A DNA stretch of 64,000 bases from contig NZ_CP053382.1 in the NCBI RefSeq assembly GCF_014931605.1, positions 2,232,001 to 2,296,000 of the forward strand, given 5' to 3'. The notes under the pieces were generated by a model. That model did no database searches. It saw only the letters and a list, made by a program, of their open reading frames with translations, and was not told the DNA's origin. A program made the position numbers and the translations under genes. This DNA comes from Halomonas sp. MCCC 1A13316. GTDB lineage: Bacteria; Pseudomonadota; Gammaproteobacteria; Pseudomonadales; Halomonadaceae. Numbering within the stretch: the stretch's first letter is position 1; every line of letters begins with the position of its first letter. Positions 48,213 to 56,579 of the stretch are shown in pieces.

Positions 48213-49250
48213 ATGCGGGTCTTCGATCACCCCGAGTTCGAGCATCACCAGCAGATCGTCTTCGGCAGCGATGAAGCCAGCGGACTGCGCGCCATCATTG
48301 CCATCCACGATACACGCCGAGGCCCTGCCTTGGGCGGCTTGCGCATCTATCCCTATGCCAGCGAAGCCGAGGCACTGACCGACGTGTTGCGTCTTTCGCG
48401 CGGCATGACCTATAAGTCGGCCTTGGCCAACCTGCGCCTCGGCGGTGGCAAGGCGGTGATCATCGCCGACCCCCGCCGCGACAAGACACCCGACATGCTG
48501 CGTGCAATGGGCCGATTGGTGGAATCGCTGGGTGGGCGCTACATCACCGCCGAGGACTCCGGCAGCGGCGAAGAGGACATGCGCCTCATACGTCAGGAGA
48601 CTCGTCACGTCAGCGGCCTGAGCCGCGGCGATGACTCCGGCGATCCCTCGCCTTTCACCGCCCATGGTGTGTTCTGTGCACTGAAGAGCGCCGTCCGCCA
48701 TCGCTTCGGTCGCGACGAGCTCGAGGGGCTGCGCGTGGCCATCCAAGGCGTTGGCCATGTCGGCGCACACCTGGCCCGCGAGCTACACGAGGCAGGCGCC
48801 AACCTGGTGTTGACCGACGTTGATCGCGACAACCTGGGCATGCTGGCCGAGGAACTGGGGGCGGAGAGCGTGGCGCCCGAGGCAATTTTCGATGCCGAGG
48901 TAGACGTCTTCTCGCCCTGCGCCATGGGCGCAGTGCTGACCGCGGAGGTAGCCGACCGGCTCAGGGCCAAGGTGGTCTGCGGGGCAGCCAACAACCAGCT
49001 GGCCACATCCGGCGTGGCGGGACGCCTGCATGCACGCGGCATCCTCTATGCACCCGACTATGTCGCCAACGCCGGGGGAGTCATCGATGTGGAAGCCCAA
49101 CGCCACGACCGCTACGACCGAGAGGCCGTGATGCGCCACGTGGAGCGAATTACCGCCACCATGGACGAGATACTCACGCGCGCCAGAATCGAAGACAAGA
49201 ACCCGGCGGAAATTGCCGACCAATTGGCCCGCGAGCGCCTTGCCATTTGA
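48213..49250 (+). CDS. Leucine/valine-type amino acid dehydrogenase
   Basis: A 345-residue Glu/Leu/Phe/Val dehydrogenase. It reversibly deaminates an amino acid with NAD+. LRLGGGKAVIIADP holds the catalytic Lys. The cofactor motif is AIQGVGHVGAHLARE. GPALGGLRIYPYASE and ANAGGVIDVEAQ are typical of the leucine dehydrogenase branch. Length and spacing also fit leucine dehydrogenase (about 350). The start follows GAGGGAG. A GATAAT at 48105-48110 may be a -10. It is divergent from the acylphosphatase gene by 247 bp. True substrate (Leu, Val or Phe) is not determined. Confidence 0.82.
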   Translation: MRVFDHPEFEHHQQIVFGSDEASGLRAIIAIHDTRRGPALGGLRIYPYASEAEALTDVLRLSRGMTYKSALANLRLGGGKAVIIADPRRDKTPDMLRAMGRLVESLGGRYITAEDSGSGEEDMRLIRQETRHVSGLSRGDDSGDPSPFTAHGVFCALKSAVRHRFGRDELEGLRVAIQGVGHVGAHLARELHEAGANLVLTDVDRDNLGMLAEELGAESVAPEAIFDAEVDVFSPCAMGAVLTAEVADRLRAKVVCGAANNQLATSGVAGRLHARGILYAPDYVANAGGVIDVEAQRHDRYDREAVMRHVERITATMDEILTRARIEDKNPAEIADQLARERLAI

Positions 49251-49257
49251 TACGTGC

Positions 49258-49283
49258 CGTGCCGGGCGCTAGCGCTCGGCACG
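49258..49283. terminator. Bidirectional terminator between converging genes
   Basis: CGTGCCGGGCGCT and AGCGCTCGGCACG are arms of a 26-bp near-perfect inverted repeat with one pair that becomes G-U. It lies in the 39-bp gap between the amino acid dehydrogenase gene (plus) and the YihY gene (minus). There is no long U-tract. Confidence 0.65.
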
Positions 49284-49289
49284 CTGCGA

Positions 49290-50195
49290 TCACTCGTTGA
49301 CCAATTCGCGTTTGACGATGACGGCGCTGTTGCGTGGCACGATGTCCCGACCCATCCCGACCAGGTAGCAGCGGGTGAAGGCGGCACCGAACAGCAGGAT
49401 CAGGGAGCTGTAGTAGACCCACAGCAGAACCATTACCACCGAGCCGGCGGCGCCATAGGTCGATGCGGTGGCGGTATAGGCCAGATAGGAGGCGATGGCA
49501 CTGCGACCGATGGCAAACAGCAGTGCCGTGACCAGCGCTCCCAGCAACACGTCCCGCCAGCTCAGCACCACGTCGGGCAGCACTTTGAAAATGGTAGCGA
49601 ACAAGGCTGCGATCACCGCCATGGAAATCAAGAATTCCGCCCCGGCCGTCAATGGACCGACCAGCGGCATGGCATCGCCGATGGCCTGCAGCATGGCTCG
49701 CACCATCACGCCGATGAGTAACGACACGAGCAGAATGAAACCGATGGCGAGCACCACCGCAAGCGACAGCAGCCGCTGTTTGAGAAAGACCAGGATACTG
49801 TTGCGGCTGGGCTTGGCCGTCACCCCCCAGATCATGTTGAGCGAGTATTGCATCTGGGCGAACACCGTAGTGGCCCCCACCAGCAGACCGCCGATCCCAA
49901 GCAGGGTCGGCACGAGGCCCGATTCCTCAAGACGCGACTGCGCCACGGCCTGCTCGATCGCCTTTGCGGCCTCCGTGCCCAAGGCGCCCTCGAGCTGTCC
50001 GACGATCTGACCTTGGGCGGCCTCCGCGCCGAATACCACGCCGATCACGGCGACGGCGATGATGACCGTCGGGGCAAGAGAGAAGAGGGTATAGAAAGCC
50101 AACGATCCGGCATAACTGAATGCATTCCTCTCCAACCACAGGCTGAACGCTTGCCGAACCGTATTCCACCAGAATTTCAGCGAGAGACCGCGCAC
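49290..50195 (-). CDS. YihY/virulence factor BrkB family membrane protein
   Basis: A 301-residue inner-membrane protein with about six hydrophobic helices: around SLAFYTLFSLAPTVIIAVAV, VPTLLGIGGLLVGATTVFA, LSLAVVLAIGFILLVSLLIG, then LLGALVTALLFAIG and VVMVLLWVYYSSLILLFGAAF. The YAGSLAFYTLFSLAP and YAATSTYGAAGSVVMVLLW-type region is diagnostic; here it reads ASTYGAAGSVVMVLLWVYY. Function is unknown; earlier RNase BN annotation of the family was an error. The GTG preceded by GGAGGAGG is the likely start. Confidence 0.82.
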   Translation of the reverse strand: MRGLSLKFWWNTVRQAFSLWLERNAFSYAGSLAFYTLFSLAPTVIIAVAVIGVVFGAEAAQGQIVGQLEGALGTEAAKAIEQAVAQSRLEESGLVPTLLGIGGLLVGATTVFAQMQYSLNMIWGVTAKPSRNSILVFLKQRLLSLAVVLAIGFILLVSLLIGVMVRAMLQAIGDAMPLVGPLTAGAEFLISMAVIAALFATIFKVLPDVVLSWRDVLLGALVTALLFAIGRSAIASYLAYTATASTYGAAGSVVMVLLWVYYSSLILLFGAAFTRCYLVGMGRDIVPRNSAVIVKRELVNE

Positions 50196-50271
50196 GACAC
50201 CTCCTCCATGGCAAGTTGCCTCCGTTCCCAGCATACCCAACCGCAGTGCTCCTGTCGGCCGGCGGCTTGCA

Positions 50272-50301
50272 TTGCAGCCCTGTACCGACCACGCCCATAA
50301 T
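50272..50301 (+). promoter_or_regulatory. Putative promoter of nadM-nudix gene
   Basis: TTGCAG (50272-50277) and CATAAT (50296-50301) are separated by 18 bp, 34 bp upstream of the start codon. Fair matches to both sigma-70 elements. Confidence 0.38.
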
Positions 50302-50334
50302 AGGCCCCCCGAGCCACCAGCGAAGGATTTACCG

Positions 50335-51411
50335 ATGAGCGATACCGATCATGAGTTCGACTGTCTCGTATTCATCGGTCGTTTCCAGCCCCCGCATCTG
50401 GGGCACTTGGCGGTGATCAACGAGGCTCTGCGCCATGCGCGTCAGGTAATCGTGCTGGTGGGCTCGGCCTGGCAGGCGCGTTCGTTGCGCAATCCGTGGC
50501 GTTTCGATGAACGCCAGGAGCTTCTGCGCAGTTGCTTCGATGAGGAGGAAAACGCGCGGCTAGAGATCGTGCCGCTACTGGATGCGCTCTACAACGACGA
50601 CGTCTGGGTACGTGACGTGCAGCGCAAGGTGCGGCAGATCGCCGGGCATCACCACGCCCGGCTACCACGCATCGGCCTGATCGGAGCCAGCCGCGGCCAG
50701 TCGAGCTACTACCTGTCGCTATTTCCCCAATGGGAGTCCGTCAGCGTGCCGCTGGTCGACGGCATCTCGGCCAGCCAGATCCGCGAGCGGCTGTTTCGAT
50801 CCCCCTCCTCCACCGAGGATTACCTCAGCACCGGGGCAACCCACGACTTGCCTCCCGGCGTGTGCGAGGCGCTGCGTCGCTTCGCCGGCAGCGATGCCCA
50901 CCAGCAACTGATGGAGGAGCAGAAACTGCTCGAGCAGTATCGTCAGGCCTGGGTCAACGCGCCCTACCCGCCTATCTTCGTTACCGTCAACGCCGTGGTG
51001 GTGCAATCCGGCCACGTGCTGCTGGTACGCCGCACCGCAGCTCCCGGCAAGGGCCTGCTGGCACTGCCCGGCGGCTTCATCAACCCCCACGAGCGTCTGC
51101 TCGATGCCTGCCTGCGCGAACTGCGTGAACGGGTCCGACTCAAGGTGCCGGAACCGGTACTCAAGGGCTCGCTGCGCGGCCAGCGACTGTTCGACGAGCC
51201 CCACCGCAGCTGGCGTGGCCGCACTCTCGCGGAAGCCTTCTATTTCGCACTGCGCCCCGATCAACAACTCCCCCAGCTCAAGCCGGTCAAGGGTGGCGAT
51301 CATGCGCGCTGGGTACCGCTGGCCGAACTCGAACCCGACAGCTTGTTCGAGGACCACTTCTTCATCATCCAGAATTTTCTCGGCCTGCCGGCCGATTTCG
51401 GTGGGGTTTAA
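50335..51411 (+). CDS. Bifunctional NMN adenylyltransferase/Nudix hydrolase
   Basis: A 358-residue two-domain protein. Residues about 8-175 are a nucleotidyltransferase with [17 protein letters not shown] (HxGH) and [12 protein letters not shown], matching NadM-type NMN adenylyltransferase. Residues about 210-345 are a Nudix domain with box starting [11 protein letters not shown] and ending [11 protein letters not shown]. Compared with the usual REUXEE the last Glu is Arg, and Gly is Arg. In the fusion family the first domain makes NAD and the second hydrolyses ADP-ribose. The start follows GAAGGA. The 3' end overlaps the convergent LysR gene by 4 bp. Confidence 0.87.
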   Translation: MSDTDHEFDCLVFIGRFQPPHLGHLAVINEALRHARQVIVLVGSAWQARSLRNPWRFDERQELLRSCFDEEENARLEIVPLLDALYNDDVWVRDVQRKVRQIAGHHHARLPRIGLIGASRGQSSYYLSLFPQWESVSVPLVDGISASQIRERLFRSPSSTEDYLSTGATHDLPPGVCEALRRFAGSDAHQQLMEEQKLLEQYRQAWVNAPYPPIFVTVNAVVVQSGHVLLVRRTAAPGKGLLALPGGFINPHERLLDACLRELRERVRLKVPEPVLKGSLRGQRLFDEPHRSWRGRTLAEAFYFALRPDQQLPQLKPVKGGDHARWVPLAELEPDSLFEDHFFIIQNFLGLPADFGGV

Positions 51412-52325
51412 GCTTGGAGGAAATCGCGCGGCAACTTCATCATCTGCCGCCACAGCTTCTCGACGCCCGGCTTGTGTACCAGCGAGCAGCGATAGAGGCG
51501 AATCTCCAGCGGAACATCCCACTTCTCGCCGCCGGCCCGCACCAGCTTGCCGCTCTTGAGCTCTTCACGCACGCAGAAATCGGGAATCCAGGCCAGTCCG
51601 ACTCCTTGCAGGACCATGCCCTTGAGCCCCTCGGCCATCGCGGTTTCATAGACGGTGCGCAAGCGCAGCCGCAGCGGATCGTTCTTGAGCAGCATGCGTA
51701 CGCTACGCCCGAGAAAGGCGCCCTGGGTATAGGACAGATAGGGAATGGTGTCCTTGCTCTCGAGGCTGAAGCGAGGCTTGCCCTTGGGGTCGGGAAGGCT
51801 GACCGGCAGCATCTTGACCTGGCCGATGGAGAACGAGGGAAATACTTCGGCATCCAACTGCATGGTGGCGTAGGGATCATGGTAAGCCAGCATCAAGTCA
51901 CAGTTGCCTTCGCGCAGCACGTGAATCGCCTCGCCCACGTTCATGGCCACCAGGCGCGTCGGCAACTCCCCCAATCCTTCCTGAAGCCGCGAGATCCACT
52001 CGGGGTAGAAGCTCAGCGCCAGAGAATGGGCGGCGACGATGTCCAGCGCTTCACGTGCCATGGACACGCCGCGCAAGTGGCCCAGACACTCGTTGAGCTG
52101 CTCCACCAGATTACGCGCCGTAATCAGAAAGAGCTGCCCTTCGGGCGTCAGATTGATCGGGGTGGTGGAACGGTCGACGAGGGTCACTCCCACCGCCTGT
52201 TCCAGCGCCCGAATACGACGACTGAAGGCGGGCTGGGTGACATGACGCTGCCGGGCGGAGGCAGAGAAGCTGCGGGTGTTGGCCAGGGCCACGAAATCTT
52301 CCAGCCACTTTGTCTCGAGGTTCAC
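51408..52325 (-). CDS. LysR-family regulator of HypT/YjiE type
   Basis: A 305-residue LysR regulator whose N-terminus resembles E. coli HypT (YjiE): NLETKWLEDFVALANTRSFS, then RHVTQPAFSRRIRALEQAVG, and AAHSLAL in the linker. HypT responds to hypochlorite through methionine oxidation. Whether this protein does so cannot be read. The GTG preceded by GGGAG is the likely start, 7 residues inside the longest reading. It is convergent with the NadM-Nudix gene; the stop codons share the bases TTAA at 51408-51411. Confidence 0.83.
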   Translation of the reverse strand: MNLETKWLEDFVALANTRSFSASARQRHVTQPAFSRRIRALEQAVGVTLVDRSTTPINLTPEGQLFLITARNLVEQLNECLGHLRGVSMAREALDIVAAHSLALSFYPEWISRLQEGLGELPTRLVAMNVGEAIHVLREGNCDLMLAYHDPYATMQLDAEVFPSFSIGQVKMLPVSLPDPKGKPRFSLESKDTIPYLSYTQGAFLGRSVRMLLKNDPLRLRLRTVYETAMAEGLKGMVLQGVGLAWIPDFCVREELKSGKLVRAGGEKWDVPLEIRLYRCSLVHKPGVEKLWRQMMKLPRDFLQA

Positions 52326-52423
52326 CGGGACTCCCGCTGACAGCAATAGAGCGAATTAAATAGCGTTGTTAGGCGGTGCCTAATTTACCCCAGCTGCCCG
52401 CCGAACCCAAGTGACTTCACCAC

Positions 52424-53842
52424 CTACTGGATCGGTGCCGTGAGATAGGCGGCGCGCGACACGAGCTTGCTCCATAGCGGTCTATGCTGCAGCTCGTCAT
52501 AGCTGATCTGGCGACAGACGGCGAAGTCGCGCTCGAGCATCTGGCATACTTCTGCTGCGAAACGACGATCGGGAATATAAGCGGTGATTTCGAAGTTGAG
52601 ACGAAACGAGCGGTTGTCGAGGTTCACCGTGCCGACCGTCGCGGCGATATCATCGACCAGAATCACTTTCTGATGCAGGAAGCCCGGCTGGTAGCGAAAT
52701 ACCTTGACGCCTGCCCGCACCATGTCGGGAAGGAACGAGAAGGCAGAGAGATAGATCAACAAGTGATCGGGATGCTCGGGCATCATGATACGCACATCGA
52801 CGCCACGCATGGCGGCCAGGCGCAAGGCATCCTGTACGCCCTGATCCGGAACGAAGTAGGGGCTCGTGACCCATAGCCGTTCGTGGGCGCTGTGTATGGC
52901 ATGCTGGACCAGCAGGCTGGCGGTCTCCTGCCGATCAGCGGGTCCCGATGGCACGATGATCACGTTCTGGCACTCTTCGCAGGTGATCCGTGGTTCCCAG
53001 CACAGATTGATGACCTCGCCGGTGGCCCAATGCCAATCCTCCCAGAATGCCTCTTGTAACCCCAGCACGCTGGGACCGGTGAGTTTCAGGTGGGTATCCC
53101 GCCAAGGCCCGTGGCGCGGGTGCTGGCCAAGGTACTCGACTCCGACATTGAAGCCACCGAGCCATCCCTCGCCGCCATCCACCACGAGAATCTTGCGGTG
53201 GTTGCGAAAATTGAGCTGAAAGCGATGCTTGAAACCGCGGGAGGAACGGAATGGATGGACCTCGATGCCTCCCTTTTTCAGCTCGCGCAAGTAGCCTTCC
53301 GAGAGTTTGCGGCTACCCATGTCATCGAACAGGAAGTAAACCCGCACGCCACGCTCCGCCGCTCGCAGCAGGTGCTCCTTGAGCTGATGCCCCAGGGCAT
53401 CGTGGCGAACGATGAAGAACTGCACCAGCACGTACTCTTCGGCGGCATCGATGCCGTCGAAGATGCTATCGAAAGTCTCCTTGCCATCAATCAGCAGTTC
53501 GGCCTGGTTACCGCTGGTCAACGGCATCATGGCGAGTTTTTCGATCGCACGCACGTCGGGATTGCGCGCATCGGCCTGGAAGGGCTCCAGGCACGGGCGA
53601 TAGCGAACCAGGATGCGGCGCAACACGGTATCGCGCTCGCCGCGTGACAGCACATAGCCATAGAAGCGCGGACGACCGAAAATCCAGTAGGCCGGCACCG
53701 CCAGATAGGGAAAGGTGACCAGCGAGATGATCCAGGCCACGGCTCCCTGTGAGGTACGGCTGGAGAGCAGCGCCAGGATCGCCGAGAGAACGCCCAGCAG
53801 ATGCACCAGAAATATTGCCAGCCCGATCAGCCCTGAAGCCAT
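52424..53842 (-). CDS. cls: Cardiolipin synthase
   Basis: A 472-residue phospholipase-D-superfamily cardiolipin synthase, condensing phosphatidylglycerol molecules at the inner membrane. Two N-terminal helices (about 3-23 and 33-52) lead into two HKD motifs: HRKILVVDGGEGWLGGFN and HQKVILVDDIAATVGTVN (His, Lys, Asp). The typical WGRDTH-type segment (PWRDTHLKLTGPSV) follows the first. Length matches ClsA/ClsB-type enzymes of about 480. Start follows GGGAGA. Cardiolipin rises under osmotic stress in many bacteria, which fits the halophile setting but is inference. Confidence 0.92.
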   Translation of the reverse strand: MASGLIGLAIFLVHLLGVLSAILALLSSRTSQGAVAWIISLVTFPYLAVPAYWIFGRPRFYGYVLSRGERDTVLRRILVRYRPCLEPFQADARNPDVRAIEKLAMMPLTSGNQAELLIDGKETFDSIFDGIDAAEEYVLVQFFIVRHDALGHQLKEHLLRAAERGVRVYFLFDDMGSRKLSEGYLRELKKGGIEVHPFRSSRGFKHRFQLNFRNHRKILVVDGGEGWLGGFNVGVEYLGQHPRHGPWRDTHLKLTGPSVLGLQEAFWEDWHWATGEVINLCWEPRITCEECQNVIIVPSGPADRQETASLLVQHAIHSAHERLWVTSPYFVPDQGVQDALRLAAMRGVDVRIMMPEHPDHLLIYLSAFSFLPDMVRAGVKVFRYQPGFLHQKVILVDDIAATVGTVNLDNRSFRLNFEITAYIPDRRFAAEVCQMLERDFAVCRQISYDELQHRPLWSKLVSRAAYLTAPIQ

Positions 53843-53889
53843 GATCTCTCCCTGAAAAAACAGCAATCTGCAGCATACCCCAGACGAGA

Positions 53890-53915
53890 GCGGCCCCGCC
53901 ATAAGGCGAGGCCGC
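53890..53915 (-). terminator. Stem-loop after fumarase gene
   Basis: An 11-bp stem with an ATAA/UUAU loop; on the minus-strand RNA the only non-Watson-Crick pair is U-G. It lies 26 bp past the fumarase stop codon, without a U-tract, between fumarase and the cardiolipin synthase gene. Confidence 0.5.
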
Positions 53916-53941
53916 GGGTATCGAGATCAGGCGAGGAGAGA

Positions 53942-55447
53942 TCAGGCCCGCTCGGCGATGATCTCTTTCCACTTGGCGGGGCCGGTCTGGTGCACCGAGG
54001 TACCCTGGCTGTCGACCGCCACGGTGACCGGCATGTCCTCCACTTCGAACTCGTAGATCGCCTCCATGCCCAGATCGGCGAAGCCCACCACGCGTGACTT
54101 CTTGATTGCTTGGGCCACCAGGTAGGCCGAGCCGCCCACCGCCATCAGGTAGACCGCCCTGTTGTCGCGGATCGCCTCGATGGCCGCCGGCCCCCGCTCG
54201 GCCTTGCCGACCATGCCGAGCAGTCCGGTTTCCTCCAGCATGGTGCGGGTAAACTTGTCCATGCGCGTGGCTGTGGTGGGACCGGCCGGGCCAACCACCT
54301 CGTCGCGCACCGGATCCACCGGCCCTACGTAGTAGATGAACCGCCCTTTCAGGTCGACCGGTAGCTCCTCACCCTTGCCGATCATATCGACCATGCGCTT
54401 GTGGGCGGCATCACGGCCGGTGAGCAACTTGCCGTTGAGCAGCAGGGTGTCGCCCGGCTGCCAGGTCTGCACTTCCTCCGGAGTGATGGTGTCGAGATCG
54501 ACGCGCTTGACGTTGTTACCCATCTCGCGAGTGATCTCCGGCCAATCCTCGAGCTTGGGCGCCGGCAGCGCCGCGGGGCCGGAGCCATCCAGGGTGAAAT
54601 GGGCATGCCGCGTGGCCGCGCAGTTGGGAATGATCGCCACCGGCTTGTTGGCGGCGTGGGTCGGGAAATCCTTGACCTTGATGTCGAGCACGGTGGTCAA
54701 GCCCCCCAGGCCCTGGGCACCGATCCCGCTCTTGTTGACCCGGTCGAACAGCTCCAGGCGCAGCTCCTCGGCACGATTCGAGGCCCCGCGGGCTTGCAGC
54801 TCCTGAATGTCGATGGGATCGAGCAGTGCCTCCTTGGCGATCTCCATGGCCTTCTCGGCGGTACCGCCGATGCCGATGCCGAGCATGCCGGGCGGACACC
54901 AACCGGCTCCCATCTTGGGCAGTTGCTCCATTACCCAGTCGGCAACGCTATCGGAGGGGTTGAGCATGGCGAACTTGCTCTTGGCCTCGCTGCCGCCGCC
55001 CTTGGCCGCAACATGCACCTCGACGGTATCACCAGGCACCAGCTTGTGATGGATTACCGCCGGCGTGTTGTCGCCGGTATTTTTGCGCTTGCCGTCCGGG
55101 TCGGCCAGCACCGAGGCCCGCAGTACGTTATCCGGCAATTGGTAGGCACGTCGCACGCCCTCGTTGATCATGTCGTCGAGACTCATGTCGGCTTCGAAGC
55201 GTACGTTCATACCCACATGTACGAAGACGGTGACGATGCCGGTGTCCTGGCAAATAGGGCGATGCCCCATGGCGCACATGCGCGAATTGATCAGGATCTG
55301 GGCGATGGCATCCTTTGCCGCCGGGTTCTCCTCCCGCTCGTACGCCGACGCCATGGCGTCGATGAAATCCTTGGGGTGGTAATATGAGATGTACTGCAGG
55401 GCGTCGGCGACGCTCTGGATCAGATCGTCCTGGCGGATCACGGTCAT
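53942..55447 (-). CDS. Class I fumarate hydratase (FumA/FumB type)
   Basis: A 501-residue Fe-S fumarase interconverting fumarate and malate in the TCA cycle. The N-terminal alpha domain has MGHRPICQDTGIVTVF with a cluster Cys, MGAGWCPPGMLGIGIGG another, and IIPNCAATRHAHF the third, so the three ligands of a [4Fe-4S] cluster are all visible. The beta domain begins near residue 330 with TPEEVQTWQPGDTLLLNGKL. The fused single-chain form fits FumA/FumB. Start at the methionine of MTVIRQDDLIQ; GAGGAG is about 10 bases upstream. Isolated gene. Confidence 0.95.
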   Translation of the reverse strand: MTVIRQDDLIQSVADALQYISYYHPKDFIDAMASAYEREENPAAKDAIAQILINSRMCAMGHRPICQDTGIVTVFVHVGMNVRFEADMSLDDMINEGVRRAYQLPDNVLRASVLADPDGKRKNTGDNTPAVIHHKLVPGDTVEVHVAAKGGGSEAKSKFAMLNPSDSVADWVMEQLPKMGAGWCPPGMLGIGIGGTAEKAMEIAKEALLDPIDIQELQARGASNRAEELRLELFDRVNKSGIGAQGLGGLTTVLDIKVKDFPTHAANKPVAIIPNCAATRHAHFTLDGSGPAALPAPKLEDWPEITREMGNNVKRVDLDTITPEEVQTWQPGDTLLLNGKLLTGRDAAHKRMVDMIGKGEELPVDLKGRFIYYVGPVDPVRDEVVGPAGPTTATRMDKFTRTMLEETGLLGMVGKAERGPAAIEAIRDNRAVYLMAVGGSAYLVAQAIKKSRVVGFADLGMEAIYEFEVEDMPVTVAVDSQGTSVHQTGPAKWKEIIAERA

Positions 55448-55620
55448 GTGCAAGGAACTCCTCGGCAGTGTCGGCATGCCCGCTTCTGGATTCGCTGAGC
55501 GAAGCGGCGGGTTCGAACGGTGGCGAATTATACCGTATCGAGCCCCGACCGACAGGGTTGTGCCGCCAAGGTCGAATAGGGGTTAGCACGATCACAAGAT
55601 AACGGTATAAATCTATTGAA

Positions 55621-56442
55621 TCAGCCTGGCTGACAGCGTGGGCAACGATATAGTCGCCGCGAAGCAACTTTCTCCCGAACTATCGGGCTCCCGCAGTCGT
55701 GGCACGGCAACCCATCGCGCTCGTAAACGGCAAAGCGGCACAATCGCCGGCTTTCGCCTCGCCGACGCGCGGCTGCTGCCCATTCGTCACGGTTGGTCAC
55801 GCCCGACTGGCCGTAGGCCCGCCGCGTCACGTCGAGAATAGCGCGCGCCAGCAGCGCCAGGCGCTCCTCCCCCAACTCCTGGGGCTTCTCAATGGGCGAG
55901 GCACCAGCGAAGAACAGGATCTCGGATCGCAGGTAGTTGCCGATGCCGGCGAGGAGCGCCTGATCGAGTAGCAGCCCGCCTAGCCGGCGACGCGCGAAGC
56001 GCGGCTCGGCCAGGCGGGCCATGACCTGCTCCGGCGTGACGCCATGGGTCAATAGATCGGGGCCAAGCCGGGAAAGGAGTGGATGCTCATCGAGTCTGTC
56101 GGCCGGCCACAGCGAGACATCCGAGGCGCTGTAGAGGCTGGCCGAGCGCCCTTCCGCGGTCAGCCGTACCCGTAACGAACGCTCGGTGTCGGGCTCGCGC
56201 TCAGCGTCATGCAGCTTCCAGACCCCATAGAGCTGATTGTGGGAGTAGAGTACGCGGCCGTCGTCGAAGCGGGTGAGCAGCGCCTTGCCCCAGCTGTCCA
56301 CTGCTGAGACTTCGCGACCCACAAGCGAATCGGCCTCGGCGGCCAACTCGGGGAGGGCGAACCACACGGACTCCAGCCGTCTGCCGGCAAGCTGCTCGTG
56401 CAGGCGGTCGGCGGCACGGCGAATCTCAGGGCCTTCGGGCAT
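55621..56442 (-). CDS. nei: Endonuclease VIII Nei (base-excision DNA glycosylase)
   Basis: A 273-residue Fpg/Nei-family DNA glycosylase/lyase. The N-terminal MPEGPEIRRAAD has Pro2 and Glu3, the catalytic pair, and Lys53 in DSWGKALLTRF, both typical. The MPEGPEIRR wording and the Nei length (about 263) indicate endonuclease VIII rather than MutM (which has MPELPEVET). A C-terminal zinc finger has CHDCG and CPRCQ. The start is exactly at MPEGPE, since Pro2 must be the second residue. The gene lies in a minus-strand row with uvrB upstream, 137 bp apart. Confidence 0.92.
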   Translation of the reverse strand: MPEGPEIRRAADRLHEQLAGRRLESVWFALPELAAEADSLVGREVSAVDSWGKALLTRFDDGRVLYSHNQLYGVWKLHDAEREPDTERSLRVRLTAEGRSASLYSASDVSLWPADRLDEHPLLSRLGPDLLTHGVTPEQVMARLAEPRFARRRLGGLLLDQALLAGIGNYLRSEILFFAGASPIEKPQELGEERLALLARAILDVTRRAYGQSGVTNRDEWAAAARRRGESRRLCRFAVYERDGLPCHDCGSPIVREKVASRRLYRCPRCQPG

Positions 56443-56579
56443 CCAGTGTTTCCTAAGTCTCTTGCCCCCTCGGGGCTGATCCGCGGACAGGTCTATGAGG
56501 AGGCGCTGTGAACCCATCCCTGGGCGCTACCTCGATACCGGAGGGCAAGATGTCGAGCGCAGCAGGCAATCAACGATGC

